Both the position numbers and the translations under genes were made by a program. The notes under the pieces were generated by a model. It had not been told where the DNA came from. It saw nothing but the letters and a program-made list of their open reading frames with translations, and searched no databases. A DNA stretch of 64,000 bases, taken from contig JAQSCO010000056.1 of the NCBI GenBank assembly GCA_029945445.1, positions 42,384 to 106,383 on the forward strand, read 5' to 3'. Of the stretch, positions 17,151 to 25,633 are shown in pieces (position 1 is the first letter of the stretch; every line of letters starts with the position of its first letter). The DNA comes from Lacunisphaera sp. (GTDB lineage Bacteria; Verrucomicrobiota; Verrucomicrobiia; Opitutales; Opitutaceae).

Positions 17151-18451
17151 TCGCGCCACCCGCCGAACTCTCCGTCCTGGCGCCTGCGCTCACGCCGCGG
17201 GCGGGTGAACCCGTCTGGCTGCGCGTCGGCCGGCTGTTCACCGGCCGCGACACCACGGTGTTGCGCGATGCCCACCTGGTCTACGACGGCGCCCGTATCC
17301 GGCATGCCGGAGGCGTCTCCCCCGCTGCGGCCATCCTGCGCCCCGGCCAGATTGAGCCGGACCTGGTGCTGCCGGAATTCACCGCGCTGCCCGGGCTCAC
17401 CGACGCGCACACGCATCTCTTCCTGGAGGGCGGCGAACTCGAGCCGGCCAAGCGCGCGGTCTACCTGCAACTCCCGGCGGACGAATTGCAAAACCGCGCC
17501 GCGGCCCGGCTCGCGCGCCTCGTGGCCCTCGGGGTCACGGCCGTGCGCGAGGCGGGTGACCGGCATGGCGTCGGCCTCGGCCTGCAGGCCCGCTATCGTT
17601 CGCGCGCGCCGGGACTCATGCCCTACGTGGACGCCCCCGGCGCCGCGATCAACCACCAGGGCCGCTACGGCTCGTTCATGTCGCGGCCGATGGAAGAGCA
17701 GGGGACCCCCGCCGGTGCGGTGGACGAGCGCATCGCCGCCGGCGCGCACCGGATCAAGCTGATCGCGACCGGCATCATCAACTTCGAGAAGGGGGCCGTC
17801 ACCGCCGCGCCCCAGATGCCCGCGCCGGAACTGGCGGAGTTCGCCGCCGCCGCGCGCGCCCGCGGCCGGCAGACCATGGTCCACTGTTCCGGCCGCGACG
17901 GCGTGGCCAACTGCCTGGCCGCCGGGGTCGACAGCGTCGAGCACGGCTACTTCGTGGACGACGAGCAACTCGCGCAGATGCGCGATCGCGGCACCGCGTG
18001 GGTGCCGACCCTCGCGCCCGTGCAGTTCCAGGTCGACGCCGCCGGCGCGCTCGGCTGGAGCGATCTCATCCGCTCCAACCTCCAGCGCATCCTCGACGGT
18101 CATGCGCGCAGCCTCGTCCGGGCGGTCGGACTTGGCGTGTGCGTCGTGGCGGGCAGCGACGCCGGCTCCCATGGCGTGCCGCATGGGTGGGGTTTGGTCA
18201 CCGAACTGGAGTTGATGCAGCGCGCGGGCCTCACCGTCGCGCAGGTGCTCCGCAGTGCCACGGGCGCCGGCGCGGAACGGCTGGGCTACGCCGGCGATTT
18301 CGGGCGGCTCACGGCCGGTGCGGCGGCGCGCTTCCTTCTGACCCCGCACGACGTCCTCGGCTCGGTGGCAAATCTCCGCCGCCCCAAGGCCGTGATCTTC
18401 GACGGCCAGGTGCTCACCACCGGCGACGATCCGGCTGTGCCCGGGCTCTGA
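17147..18451 (+). CDS. Amidohydrolase-superfamily metal hydrolase (cytoplasmic)
   Basis: 434 residues without a signal peptide. Metal ligands of the imidazolonepropionase-like subgroup are visible: DAHTHL (about residues 84-89), Lys in HRIKLIATG, VHCSG, VEHGYF and the Asp of AGSDAGSHG. These hydrolases open cyclic amides and related bonds. Its position inside an ATGA-coupled one-carbon operon suggests it processes the methylated substrate before or after demethylation, but no substrate can be named. It differs from the two exported amidohydrolases at 35304-36653 and 62569-63888 by lacking a leader. Confidence 0.85.
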   Translation: MIAPPAELSVLAPALTPRAGEPVWLRVGRLFTGRDTTVLRDAHLVYDGARIRHAGGVSPAAAILRPGQIEPDLVLPEFTALPGLTDAHTHLFLEGGELEPAKRAVYLQLPADELQNRAAARLARLVALGVTAVREAGDRHGVGLGLQARYRSRAPGLMPYVDAPGAAINHQGRYGSFMSRPMEEQGTPAGAVDERIAAGAHRIKLIATGIINFEKGAVTAAPQMPAPELAEFAAAARARGRQTMVHCSGRDGVANCLAAGVDSVEHGYFVDDEQLAQMRDRGTAWVPTLAPVQFQVDAAGALGWSDLIRSNLQRILDGHARSLVRAVGLGVCVVAGSDAGSHGVPHGWGLVTELELMQRAGLTVAQVLRSATGAGAERLGYAGDFGRLTAGAAARFLLTPHDVLGSVANLRRPKAVIFDGQVLTTGDDPAVPGL

Positions 18452-18467
18452 TATTATTATTCCACGC

Positions 18468-19505
18468 ATGCAACTGACCGAAGACCTCCCCCTCCATATC
18501 CTCCGCCGCACCTGGCAACCTGTGGCCAACTCCGCCGACCTGCCGCCGGGCAGGGTCACGGGCTATACGCTGCTCGAGACCGAGCTGGTCATCGCACGCT
18601 TTGCCGATGGGCGCGTGCTGGCTGCCGATGTGGCCTGCCCGCACAAGGGCGCGCGGCTCTCGCAGGGCTGCATCCGTGACGGCGAACTCATGTGCCCGTA
18701 TCACGGCTGGCGCTTCGACGCCGGCGGCGCGTGCCAGTCGATCCCCTCGCTGCTCGAGCCGAACGCGGAAAAGCAGGCGTTGTCGCACCTGAAGACCTAC
18801 GCGGTGCAGGAGCGCTACGGCTTTGTCTGGGTGAAACTTGAAAAGGCCGCACTGCCCAACGGGCTGGTGCACGAACTCCCATTGGTGCCCGAGTTCGAGG
18901 ACCCGCGCTGGGCCTACCGGCTGGGCCCGCCGATGGCCTTCGCGGCCGGGTGGCGGCGCGAAGTGGAAAACTACCTCGACATGTCGCATTTCGCCTTCGC
19001 CCACAGCGGCACCCTCGGCGTCTCGGCCGACCCGCGCATCCGCGGGATGGAGATCAAGGCCACACTGGACGGCGGCTACCAGATGGACGCGCCGTTCCCC
19101 GCGCTCCAATCGACGCACGAGCTGCCCGGCAAGCTGCAGAGCGCGCACCACCGAAAGCAGCGCGGCCACCTCCCGAATTTCACCACGATCCGGCAAAGTT
19201 TTCCGGACGGCGACGAACGCGTGCTCGTGCACATCCCGTCGCCCAACACGCGCGACAGTTGCACCTGCTTCTGGTCGCTCGCCATCTCGCCCGGCTTTCA
19301 GGGCCCGCCGCCCGAGGCGCAGATCGAATTCGCCATCAAGGTGCTCGACGAGGACCGCCGCATGTGTGAGATGCAGGTGCCGCGCGAGGTGCCCATCAAT
19401 CCGGCGCGCGGCGGGTGGGGCGTGCTCGTGATGCCCGGCGACACCCTCGCGAACACCTTCCAGAAACAACTCCGCCGTTGGCTGACCGCCGGCACCCACG
19501 ACTGA
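18468..19505 (+). CDS. Rieske oxygenase, O-demethylase-like (VanA type)
   Basis: 345 residues. The N-terminal Rieske domain has CPHKGA (Cys57, His59) and CPYHGW (Cys76, His79) for the [2Fe-2S] cluster. The C-terminal half has NYLDMSHFAFAHSG at about residues 167-180, matching the mononuclear-iron site (Asp, His, His) of Rieske oxygenases. Size and layout fit vanillate O-demethylase-type single-component oxygenases, which remove O- or N-methyl groups with O2. No reductase gene is adjacent. It lies 16 bp after the amidohydrolase and 26 bp before the MetE-like gene, so it is probably in the same operon. An O2-dependent demethylase next to corrinoid methyltransferases is unusual. Confidence 0.85.
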   Translation: MQLTEDLPLHILRRTWQPVANSADLPPGRVTGYTLLETELVIARFADGRVLAADVACPHKGARLSQGCIRDGELMCPYHGWRFDAGGACQSIPSLLEPNAEKQALSHLKTYAVQERYGFVWVKLEKAALPNGLVHELPLVPEFEDPRWAYRLGPPMAFAAGWRREVENYLDMSHFAFAHSGTLGVSADPRIRGMEIKATLDGGYQMDAPFPALQSTHELPGKLQSAHHRKQRGHLPNFTTIRQSFPDGDERVLVHIPSPNTRDSCTCFWSLAISPGFQGPPPEAQIEFAIKVLDEDRRMCEMQVPREVPINPARGGWGVLVMPGDTLANTFQKQLRRWLTAGTHD

Positions 19506-19531
19506 ATTTCATTACCAACCCCAACCCACCC

Positions 19532-20671
19532 ATGTGCGATTCCTGCCTGCCCTCTGACAGCTCCGTCACCTCTCCCGCCGCCGCGAAGCCCGCGCGCGCC
19601 CAGGCCGCCGCGGCCGCGCGCGCGCCGTCCAAGTCCGCCAAGCCCGTCGGGCCCGGCAGCCCGAAATCGCCGCGCATCCTCACGACGACGGTCGGCTCCT
19701 ATCCCGTGCCGGACTGGCTGGCCGCACTGCCAAGCGAGCAGGGCGTGATCGACGCCACGCGCGTGGTGTTCGACATCCAGCGCCAGGCCGGCATCGACCT
19801 GCCGACCGACGGCGAACTCTACCGCTTCGACGTCAACCATCCTGACACAAACGGCATGATCGAGTATTTCATCCGCCCGATGGCGAACGTCTCGGGTGTG
19901 GTCGGCCGCACCGTCAGCGAGGAATTCGCGCGGCATTCGCCGATGGGCTTCCGCCGCAAGCCGGCGGGCGTCGTCGAGGGCCGCCTCGGCGAGGGTTCGC
20001 TCAACCTGCTCGCCGACTGCCAGCGCGCCGCCGCGGTGTCGGGCGGGGCCTTCAAGTTTACCGTCACGAGCCCCTACATGCTGGCGCGCACGTTGCTCGA
20101 CCACCATTACCGCAACTTCGCCGACCTCACGCTCGCCGTCGCGGACGTCCTCGCCGCGCAGATGCCCGGCCTGCCCGCCGCCTGCGTGCAGGTGGACGAG
20201 GCCAACATCCCCGGCAATCCCGCCGACGGCCCGCTGGCGGCTGCGGCGATGAACCGCGTGCTCGACGCCATCAGCCCCGGCACGGAGCGCGCCGTGCACT
20301 TCTGCTTCGGCAACTACGGCGGCCAGACCATCCAGGCCGGCAAGTGGGCCGCGCTGATCAAATTCCTCAACGCCCTGCATTGCGACCACCTCGTGCTCGA
20401 GCTGGCGCATCGCCCGAAGGCGGACATCGACGCCCTCAAGCAGATCGACAAGTCGATCGCCCTCGGCGTCGGCGTCGTCGACATCAAGGTCAACCACATC
20501 GAGACCGCGGACGAGATCGCCGCCGCCATCGAGGCGGTGGAGAAGAAGGTGGGCGCGGGCCGCGTGAAATGGGTGCACCCCGACTGCGGCTTCTGGATGC
20601 TCAAGCGCTCGGTCGCCGACCGGAAGATGGAGGCGCTCGTCCGCGGCCGCGACAAATACCTCGGGCGCTGA
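19532..20671 (+). CDS. MetE C-terminal-like methyltransferase (cobalamin-independent)
   Basis: 379 residues from MCDSCLP at 19532. After a low-complexity Ala/Lys-rich start, the sequence shows ILTTTVGSYPVPDW, CVQVDEANIP, AVHFCFGNYGG, LVLELAHR and WVHPDCGFWML. The His and Cys of HFC, the Glu in LELAHR and the Cys of PDCG correspond to the zinc ligands that activate the thiol substrate in MetE. It lacks the MetE N-terminal half, as archaeal-type and many stand-alone methyltransferases do. It probably methylates homocysteine or another thiol from a methyl donor generated by this island. Last gene of the plus-strand operon. Confidence 0.8.
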   Translation: MCDSCLPSDSSVTSPAAAKPARAQAAAAARAPSKSAKPVGPGSPKSPRILTTTVGSYPVPDWLAALPSEQGVIDATRVVFDIQRQAGIDLPTDGELYRFDVNHPDTNGMIEYFIRPMANVSGVVGRTVSEEFARHSPMGFRRKPAGVVEGRLGEGSLNLLADCQRAAAVSGGAFKFTVTSPYMLARTLLDHHYRNFADLTLAVADVLAAQMPGLPAACVQVDEANIPGNPADGPLAAAAMNRVLDAISPGTERAVHFCFGNYGGQTIQAGKWAALIKFLNALHCDHLVLELAHRPKADIDALKQIDKSIALGVGVVDIKVNHIETADEIAAAIEAVEKKVGAGRVKWVHPDCGFWMLKRSVADRKMEALVRGRDKYLGR

Positions 20672-20679
20672 GCCCGGGG

Positions 20680-21576
20680 TCAGCCCCGCACGAGCTTCGC
20701 CATGGCCGCGATGTGCGCCGGCGTGCTGCCGCAGCAGCCGCCGACGATGCGCGCGCCGGCCGCCAGGAAACGGGGCGCAGCCTCGGCGAACTGCGCGGCC
20801 GACTCGTCGTAGCAGATCTTGCCATCCACGAGCTTGGGCGAGCCCGCGTTGGGCTGCACGATCACCGGGTGGCCGTGGGCCGCGGCGACAAGCTCGGCGG
20901 TGAGTCTCTCGTAGTCGGCCAGCGACAGCGCGGTGCCGCAATTGGCCCCCACGACGTCCGCGCCCGCGGCGAGCACGGCGGCCAGCGCCTCGGCGGCGCT
21001 GGTGCCCAGCATCGTGCGGTAGCCGCGCGGGGATTGCTGGAAGGTGAAAGTGACAAACACCAGGGCCGCGCCGCAGGCCTTGGCGGCCGCCACGGCCAGC
21101 ACGGCCTCGGCAGGATCGGACATGGTTTCGACCAGGATGGCGTCGGCCCCGCCCTCGAGCAGGGCGGTGATCTGTTCGCGGAACGCGGCGGCGACATCGT
21201 CGGGCAGCGACTCGCCCAGCGGCTCGAGCATGCCGCCGAAGGGACCGACATCGCCGAGCACCCAGGCGCGCTCGCCGGCGATCCGGCGCGCGAGGCGCGC
21301 GGCGGCGGCGTTGAGCTCGCGCACGCGACCGCCGGCCCCGTGCGGGCCGAGGACGCCGGCCGTGCCGCCAAAGGTGTTTGTCGTGAGCAGATCGGCGCCC
21401 GCGGAGAGATAGGCCTGGTGGACCTGCTGCAGGCGTTCGGGATGGTCCACCGCCCAGAGTTCGCCGCAGGCGCCGGGCGCGAGCCCGAGCAGCTGGAGCT
21501 GCGTGCCGGTGGCGCCGTCGCAGAGCAGCGGGCGGCGGGCGAGTTCCTGGCGGAGCAGGGCGGTGCGGGCGTTCAT
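20680..21576 (-). CDS. Homocysteine S-methyltransferase family protein
   Basis: 298 residues. Zinc-binding cysteines appear in VGANCGTA and in GGCCGSTPAHI, the signature end of the BHMT/MetH N-terminal domain family. The start LLCDGATGTQLQ and TNTFGGTAG are also typical. These enzymes move methyl groups from betaine, S-methylmethionine or a corrinoid to homocysteine. The reading frame stays open upstream, but the ATG at 21576 overlaps the stop of the URO-D gene (ATGA) and gives a normal length. It converges on the MetE-like gene with only 8 bp between stop codons. Confidence 0.88.
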   Translation of the reverse strand: MNARTALLRQELARRPLLCDGATGTQLQLLGLAPGACGELWAVDHPERLQQVHQAYLSAGADLLTTNTFGGTAGVLGPHGAGGRVRELNAAAARLARRIAGERAWVLGDVGPFGGMLEPLGESLPDDVAAAFREQITALLEGGADAILVETMSDPAEAVLAVAAAKACGAALVFVTFTFQQSPRGYRTMLGTSAAEALAAVLAAGADVVGANCGTALSLADYERLTAELVAAAHGHPVIVQPNAGSPKLVDGKICYDESAAQFAEAAPRFLAAGARIVGGCCGSTPAHIAAMAKLVRG

Positions 21577-22838
21577 GGGGAGGATGCGGGGGTGCCGTTG
21601 AAGTCGCGGATGGCGTCGACCATCGCGACGATGTTCTCGACCGGGGTGCGGGCCTGGACGTTGTGGATGGTGTTGAAGACGAAGCCGCCATGGGGTGAAA
21701 AAGCCCGCAGCCGCTCCGTGACCTGCGTCCGCACTGCCGCCGGCGTGCCGAAGGGCAGGGTGTGCTGCGTGTCCACGCCGCCGCCCCAGAAGACGAGGCG
21801 GTCGCCGAAATCGGCCTTGAGGCGCCCGGGGTCCATGTCCGTGGCGGAGCATTGCACGGGATTGAGGATGTCGAAGCCGCAGGCGATGAAGCGGTCGATC
21901 AGCGGCCGCACGGCGCCGCAGGAATGCTTGAAGGTCTTCCACTTCGTGTGCCGGTGCACCCAGTCGTTCACCTGGCGGTAATACGGCGCATAGAGCTCGT
22001 CAAAGGTGGCGGGCGAGCAGAACTGCGAGGTCTGCGTGCCGAAGTCGGTGCCGCAGAGGAAGAGCACGTCCACCGTATCGCCCGCGATGGCGGCAAAGGT
22101 GGCGAGGTTTTGCAGCGCGACTTCGCACTGCTTCGTAAAGATGGCATGCACGTAATCGCGCCGCTCGATCAGCGAGACATACCACTCGGTGACATCGCGG
22201 ATGCCGCGCGGGTGCTTGAGGAAGGCCGCCGGCACGAGGGCGATGTCGCCGAAGCCGGTGCCGCCGATGCCCGAGACCACCGCGCGGGTCTCGCCCTGCA
22301 ACCGGGCGAACTCGCGCCGCCAGTGCGCCAGGTCCTCGGGGGCCAGGAGCGTGAACTCCTCGCAGTTGTCCGCGGGGTCGAGCTTGTCCTCGTCAATCGG
22401 TTGCTGCCGCACGATGGCGTCAAAAAAATACCCGCCGGCCGGCATGTGGCCGCTCGGCGGCACCGTCGGGTCACCGGTGGGGAAAAGATAGATGTTGCCG
22501 GCTTCCTCGCGCGGGCGGAAGCCCCCGGGCACCAGGACTTCCTGGCCCCACGGCGCGCGCCACTCGTGCCAGTCCTCGGCGGGAAACCCGAACATGGTGC
22601 CGCGGCCATTGGCGCCGGTGCAGTCGGAGCCGAGGAGTCGGGCCAGGTCGTCCTCGATTTCCCCGAGCATCTGGAAGGGCTCGCTGACCTTCACGGGGTG
22701 CCGGGGCAGGCCGTAGTGTTCCCGCAGGGCGGCGACGCAGCTGACGTGCATGCCGGTGAGTCCCGTGCTGCCGAAATCGACGGGCACCGGGCCGGGCTGG
22801 TGGGCGAGGGCGCGCCGGACTTTTTCGCGGGAGGTCAT
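21573..22838 (-). CDS. URO-D-family methyltransferase
   Basis: 421 residues from MTSREKVRRALAHQ at 22838. URO-D-fold features include PVPVDFGSTGLTGMHVSC, VLFLCGTDFGTQ, KTFKHSCGAVRPLIDRFIACG, FDILNPVQCSATDMD and WGGGVDTQHTLPFGTPAAVR. His-Ser-Cys in KHSCG and the Cys in VQCSA are positioned like the thiol/zinc residues of MtaA-type enzymes. It is translationally coupled to the homocysteine methyltransferase (ATGA) and lies downstream of the corrinoid protein gene and a truncated paralogue. The most economical role is substrate:corrinoid methyltransferase (MT-I); substrate unknown. Confidence 0.85.
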   Translation of the reverse strand: MTSREKVRRALAHQPGPVPVDFGSTGLTGMHVSCVAALREHYGLPRHPVKVSEPFQMLGEIEDDLARLLGSDCTGANGRGTMFGFPAEDWHEWRAPWGQEVLVPGGFRPREEAGNIYLFPTGDPTVPPSGHMPAGGYFFDAIVRQQPIDEDKLDPADNCEEFTLLAPEDLAHWRREFARLQGETRAVVSGIGGTGFGDIALVPAAFLKHPRGIRDVTEWYVSLIERRDYVHAIFTKQCEVALQNLATFAAIAGDTVDVLFLCGTDFGTQTSQFCSPATFDELYAPYYRQVNDWVHRHTKWKTFKHSCGAVRPLIDRFIACGFDILNPVQCSATDMDPGRLKADFGDRLVFWGGGVDTQHTLPFGTPAAVRTQVTERLRAFSPHGGFVFNTIHNVQARTPVENIVAMVDAIRDFNGTPASSP

Positions 22839-22839
22839 G

Positions 22840-23112
22840 TCAAATTGAGGTGTGGCCTCGATTTTCTGATCCACAAATCGTGGATGTAGGGGCGTCGCTT
22901 GACGACGCCCGGGGATTGCTGCGGCCTGCGCTGGCGCGGGCGTCGGCAAGCGGCGTGCCGAAGCTGACCGCCGCCTCGGCGATCACGTCGCCGAGCCGCG
23001 CGCCGTCGAGCAGGAGGGCGGCGGGATCATGGTGCTGGTGCAGCCCGAGGTCCGCGCCGATGGGCATGCGGAGATGCCGGGCGGCGAGTTCGAGAAAGTA
23101 GGCGCGCGACAT
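22840..23112 (-). pseudogene. N-terminal stump of a URO-D-family methyltransferase
   Basis: The first ~56 codons from the ATG at 23112 (MSRAYFLELAARHLRMPIG, LDGARLGDVIAEA, FGTPLA) match the usual N terminus of URO-D-type methyltransferases. After FGTPLA the similarity stops and the frame runs through a hairpin repeat (22869-22910) to a stop 3 bp from the next start. The rest of the barrel is missing. It fills the 330-bp gap between the corrinoid protein and the intact URO-D gene. I read it as a gene mostly lost by deletion, with a repeat inserted at the scar. Confidence 0.65.
22869..22910. repeat. Two small hairpins at the truncation point
   Basis: ATCCAC/GTGGAT (22869-22885) is followed by GGGCGTCG/CGACGCCC (22890-22910). 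The second unit, preceded by TGTAGG, resembles the GTAGGGGCG hairpin at 55469-55525, so it is probably one member of a dispersed family. Confidence 0.55.
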
Positions 23113-23167
23113 GATGATGATCCTCCGCGGAGGCGATCCGCCGCCCCCGGCCGGAGGGGTGGGGCGC

Positions 23168-23806
23168 TCAGGCCGCCTCGCCCATGAGCCGCAGCGCGGT
23201 GCTCACGGCGCTGCCGGCGTCGGCCGAATAACCGTCGGCCCCGATCTCGTCGGCGAAGGCCTGGGTGATGGGCGCGCCGCCGACCATGATCTTCACGTTG
23301 GGCAGGTTGGCCGCCTTGAGGAGGCGCACGGTCTCCTTCATCGCGGGCATGGTGGTGGTCAGCAGGGCGGAGAGGCCGACGAGGTGGGCGTTGTGCTCGC
23401 GGGCGGCGGCGAGGTAGCGCTCGGCGCTCACGTTGGTGCCGAGGTCGACCACGGCGAAGTTCGCGCCCTTCCACATCATGGAGACGAGGTTCTTGCCGAT
23501 GTCGTGCAGGTCGCCTTGCACGGTGCCGATCACCACCGTGTATTTCGGCTTGATGCCGGCCTGCGCGAGCAGCGGCTCGAGCAGCTTGAGCGCCTCCTTC
23601 ATGGCGCGCGCGGCCACGAGCATCTCGGGCACGAAGATTTCGTTGCGGCGGAACTGCTCGCCGACGACGGCCATGCCGGGCACGAGGCCCTGCTCGACGA
23701 CGTCCTGGGGCGAAGTGCCGCCCGCCAGCAATTCCTGGGTGAGCCGGATGGTGTCGGGACGCTTCCCGGCGGCCACCGCGATGCTGAGATCAGTGAGGAG
23801 GGACAT
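23168..23806 (-). CDS. Corrinoid (B12)-binding methyltransferase protein
   Basis: 212 residues from MSLLTDL at 23806. Residues 1-85 form the helical cap domain seen in MtaC/MtmC and MetH (LLAGGTSPQDVVEQGLVPGM, EIFVPEMLVAARAM). The cobalamin domain follows with VQGDLHDIGKNLVSMM: Asp99-x-His101-x-x-Gly104 is the base-off/His-on motif, His101 being the lower cobalt ligand. Further B12 motifs are LSALLTTTM and VGGAP. It would carry the methyl group between MT-I and MT-II enzymes. Its start faces the RACo activator gene across 181 bp, as expected for a corrinoid system. Confidence 0.93.
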   Translation of the reverse strand: MSLLTDLSIAVAAGKRPDTIRLTQELLAGGTSPQDVVEQGLVPGMAVVGEQFRRNEIFVPEMLVAARAMKEALKLLEPLLAQAGIKPKYTVVIGTVQGDLHDIGKNLVSMMWKGANFAVVDLGTNVSAERYLAAAREHNAHLVGLSALLTTTMPAMKETVRLLKAANLPNVKIMVGGAPITQAFADEIGADGYSADAGSAVSTALRLMGEAA

Positions 23807-23987
23807 GCTTCCTTCTAGAAGACGCCCGGGCGCGAAGCAAATCAGAAGGCGGCTCGCTTCTCGCTTTGCACACATCTATTCCCATAAACTACATGCCCCG
23901 GACGTTGTTCGGGGCCGGGGCCTGTCCGACCATCCATCCTGGCCGGACCGAGACCATGCCGCCGGAGACCAAATCAACCCGCTATCC
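23807..23987. promoter_or_regulatory. Divergent control region of corrinoid protein and activator genes
   Basis: This 181-bp gap must hold promoters for both directions. It contains CCCATAAACTACATG (23881-23895), a 13/15 match to 12587-12601. No confident -35/-10 pair or cobalamin riboswitch was recognised. Confidence 0.4.
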
Positions 23988-25622
23988 GTGACCGCTCACC
24001 TTCAGCTTGAAACACCTGCTGGCCGCTCCGAGATCGGCCTGACGCCCGGCGATGAGCGCCGGCCTCTGACCGAGCTGCTGGCCCGCCGCGGGCATCCGCT
24101 CAACACCCGCTGCGGCGGCCGCGGCCTGTGCGCCGGGTGCGAAGTGGAGCTGACTTCAGGCGAACTCCGGCGCCGGAGCGATGGCGCGACCATCCAGGCG
24201 GCCGACGGCGCCAAGGTCCGGGCCTGCCAGTTCCAGCTTTCACTGGGGCAGGATGCCGCGCTGACCGTGCCGGCGCGCTCGCTGCTCAAGCACGAGCCGG
24301 CGGTCGTCTCGGAATTCCGCATCAATGTCCCGTGGGCGCAGGAGCCGCTCGGGCCGGCGGGTGCGCGCTTCGGGTCGGCGGTGGATGTCGGCACGACGAC
24401 CGTGGCGCTCCTGCTGTGCGACCTGGGCACGGGCCGGGTGCTCGCCGAGGCCTCGTCCTTCAACGCGCAGATCAAGTTCGGCGAGGACGTGGTCACGCGC
24501 ATCCAATTTTGCTCGTCGGGCGCCGCCGCCGTGGCGCAACTCCAGCGCGCGGTGGCGGCGGAGACCATCCAGCCGCTCCTGGAGGAAGCCTGCGGGAAGG
24601 CCGGCCTCGCGCCGGCGGACATCGGCGTCCTGACCGTGGCCGGCAACACCACGATGCAGCACCTGCTGGCCGGCGTGGACCCGAGCCCGCTCGGCGTGCA
24701 TCCTTTCCGGCCGGTATTCCTCGAGCATCGCATTTTCGCGCCGCGCGACCTCGGCCTGACCTTCGGCGGCCCGGGGGCGGAAGTGCATTTGCTGCCCGGT
24801 CCTGCCGCCTATGTGGGGGCCGACCTCGCGGCGGGCATGGTCGCGACCGGCCTGCTCTACGACGACGGCCCGGCACTGCTGGTCGATGTGGGCTCGAACG
24901 GTGAGATTATCGCCAAGGTCGGGGAAAAATTTCTCGGTTGCGCCACCGCCGCCGGCCCGGCCTTCGAGGGCGCCGGGCTGACGAGCGGCGTGCGCGGCGT
25001 GCAAGGGGCGATCGAGCGCGTGCGGTTGCAGCGCGAGCCGTTCAAGGCGGAACTCGGCGTGATCGGCGAGGCGCCGCGTCCGCTCGGGCTGTGCGGCTCG
25101 GCCTACGTGGATTTTCTCTTCGAGGCGCGCCACACCGGCATCCTGCAGGCAAATGGACGCTTCACGGCCGATTTCGTGGAAAGCGCCGGCCCGTGGGTGG
25201 AGGCCAGTGAGTATGGCCGCCGCCTGCGGCTGCACGACCGCGGCGCGTCGGGCCCGATCTGGGTCACGGAGGTGGACGTGGCGCGGCTGCTGCAGGCCAA
25301 GGCCGCCATCGCCGCCGGCATCAACACGCTCCTCGGCCTCCTCGGCATCACCGCGCGCGAGGTCCGCACCCTTTATCTCGCCGGCGGCTTTGGCCTGCAC
25401 CTGTCCTTGGAGCACGCCATCGGCTGCGGACTGCTGCCGGGCTTCACGCCCGCGCAGATCAAGGTGGTGGGCAACACGTCGCTCGGTGGCGCGTTCCTGG
25501 CGCTCAACGACCGCAGCCTCCTCGCCGAGATGCAGGCCGCGTGCGCGCGGCTCGAGTCCATCGAGCTGAACCTGCAGCCGGGCTTCGAGGACGCCTACAT
25601 CGACCAGCTCATGCTCCCATGA
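23988..25622 (+). CDS. Reductive activator of corrinoid proteins (RACo-like, 2Fe-2S plus ASKHA ATPase)
   Basis: 544 residues. There is no suitable ATG at the N terminus; GTG at 23988 gives a normal ferredoxin-like start. Cys42, Cys48, Cys51 and Cys80 (CGGRGLCAGC and VRACQ) form a plant-type [2Fe-2S] site. The large C-terminal part has ASKHA features: VDVGTTTVALLL, TVAGNTTMQHLLAG, VDVGSNGEIIAKV, GLCGSAYVDFLFEA and LYLAGGFG. RACo proteins use ATP to drive reduction of inactive Co(II) to Co(I) on corrinoid methyl carriers. It is divergent from its likely client at 23168. The stop is 11 bp from the convergent URO-D gene. Confidence 0.92.
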   Translation: MTAHLQLETPAGRSEIGLTPGDERRPLTELLARRGHPLNTRCGGRGLCAGCEVELTSGELRRRSDGATIQAADGAKVRACQFQLSLGQDAALTVPARSLLKHEPAVVSEFRINVPWAQEPLGPAGARFGSAVDVGTTTVALLLCDLGTGRVLAEASSFNAQIKFGEDVVTRIQFCSSGAAAVAQLQRAVAAETIQPLLEEACGKAGLAPADIGVLTVAGNTTMQHLLAGVDPSPLGVHPFRPVFLEHRIFAPRDLGLTFGGPGAEVHLLPGPAAYVGADLAAGMVATGLLYDDGPALLVDVGSNGEIIAKVGEKFLGCATAAGPAFEGAGLTSGVRGVQGAIERVRLQREPFKAELGVIGEAPRPLGLCGSAYVDFLFEARHTGILQANGRFTADFVESAGPWVEASEYGRRLRLHDRGASGPIWVTEVDVARLLQAKAAIAAGINTLLGLLGITAREVRTLYLAGGFGLHLSLEHAIGCGLLPGFTPAQIKVVGNTSLGGAFLALNDRSLLAEMQAACARLESIELNLQPGFEDAYIDQLMLP

Positions 25623-25633
25623 ACACCGCCCGC

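Noticed and set aside
23807..23987. Cobalamin riboswitch upstream of the corrinoid genes
   Set aside because: No B12-box-like core or expected leader length was recognised in this 181-bp gap; a covariance search would decide.
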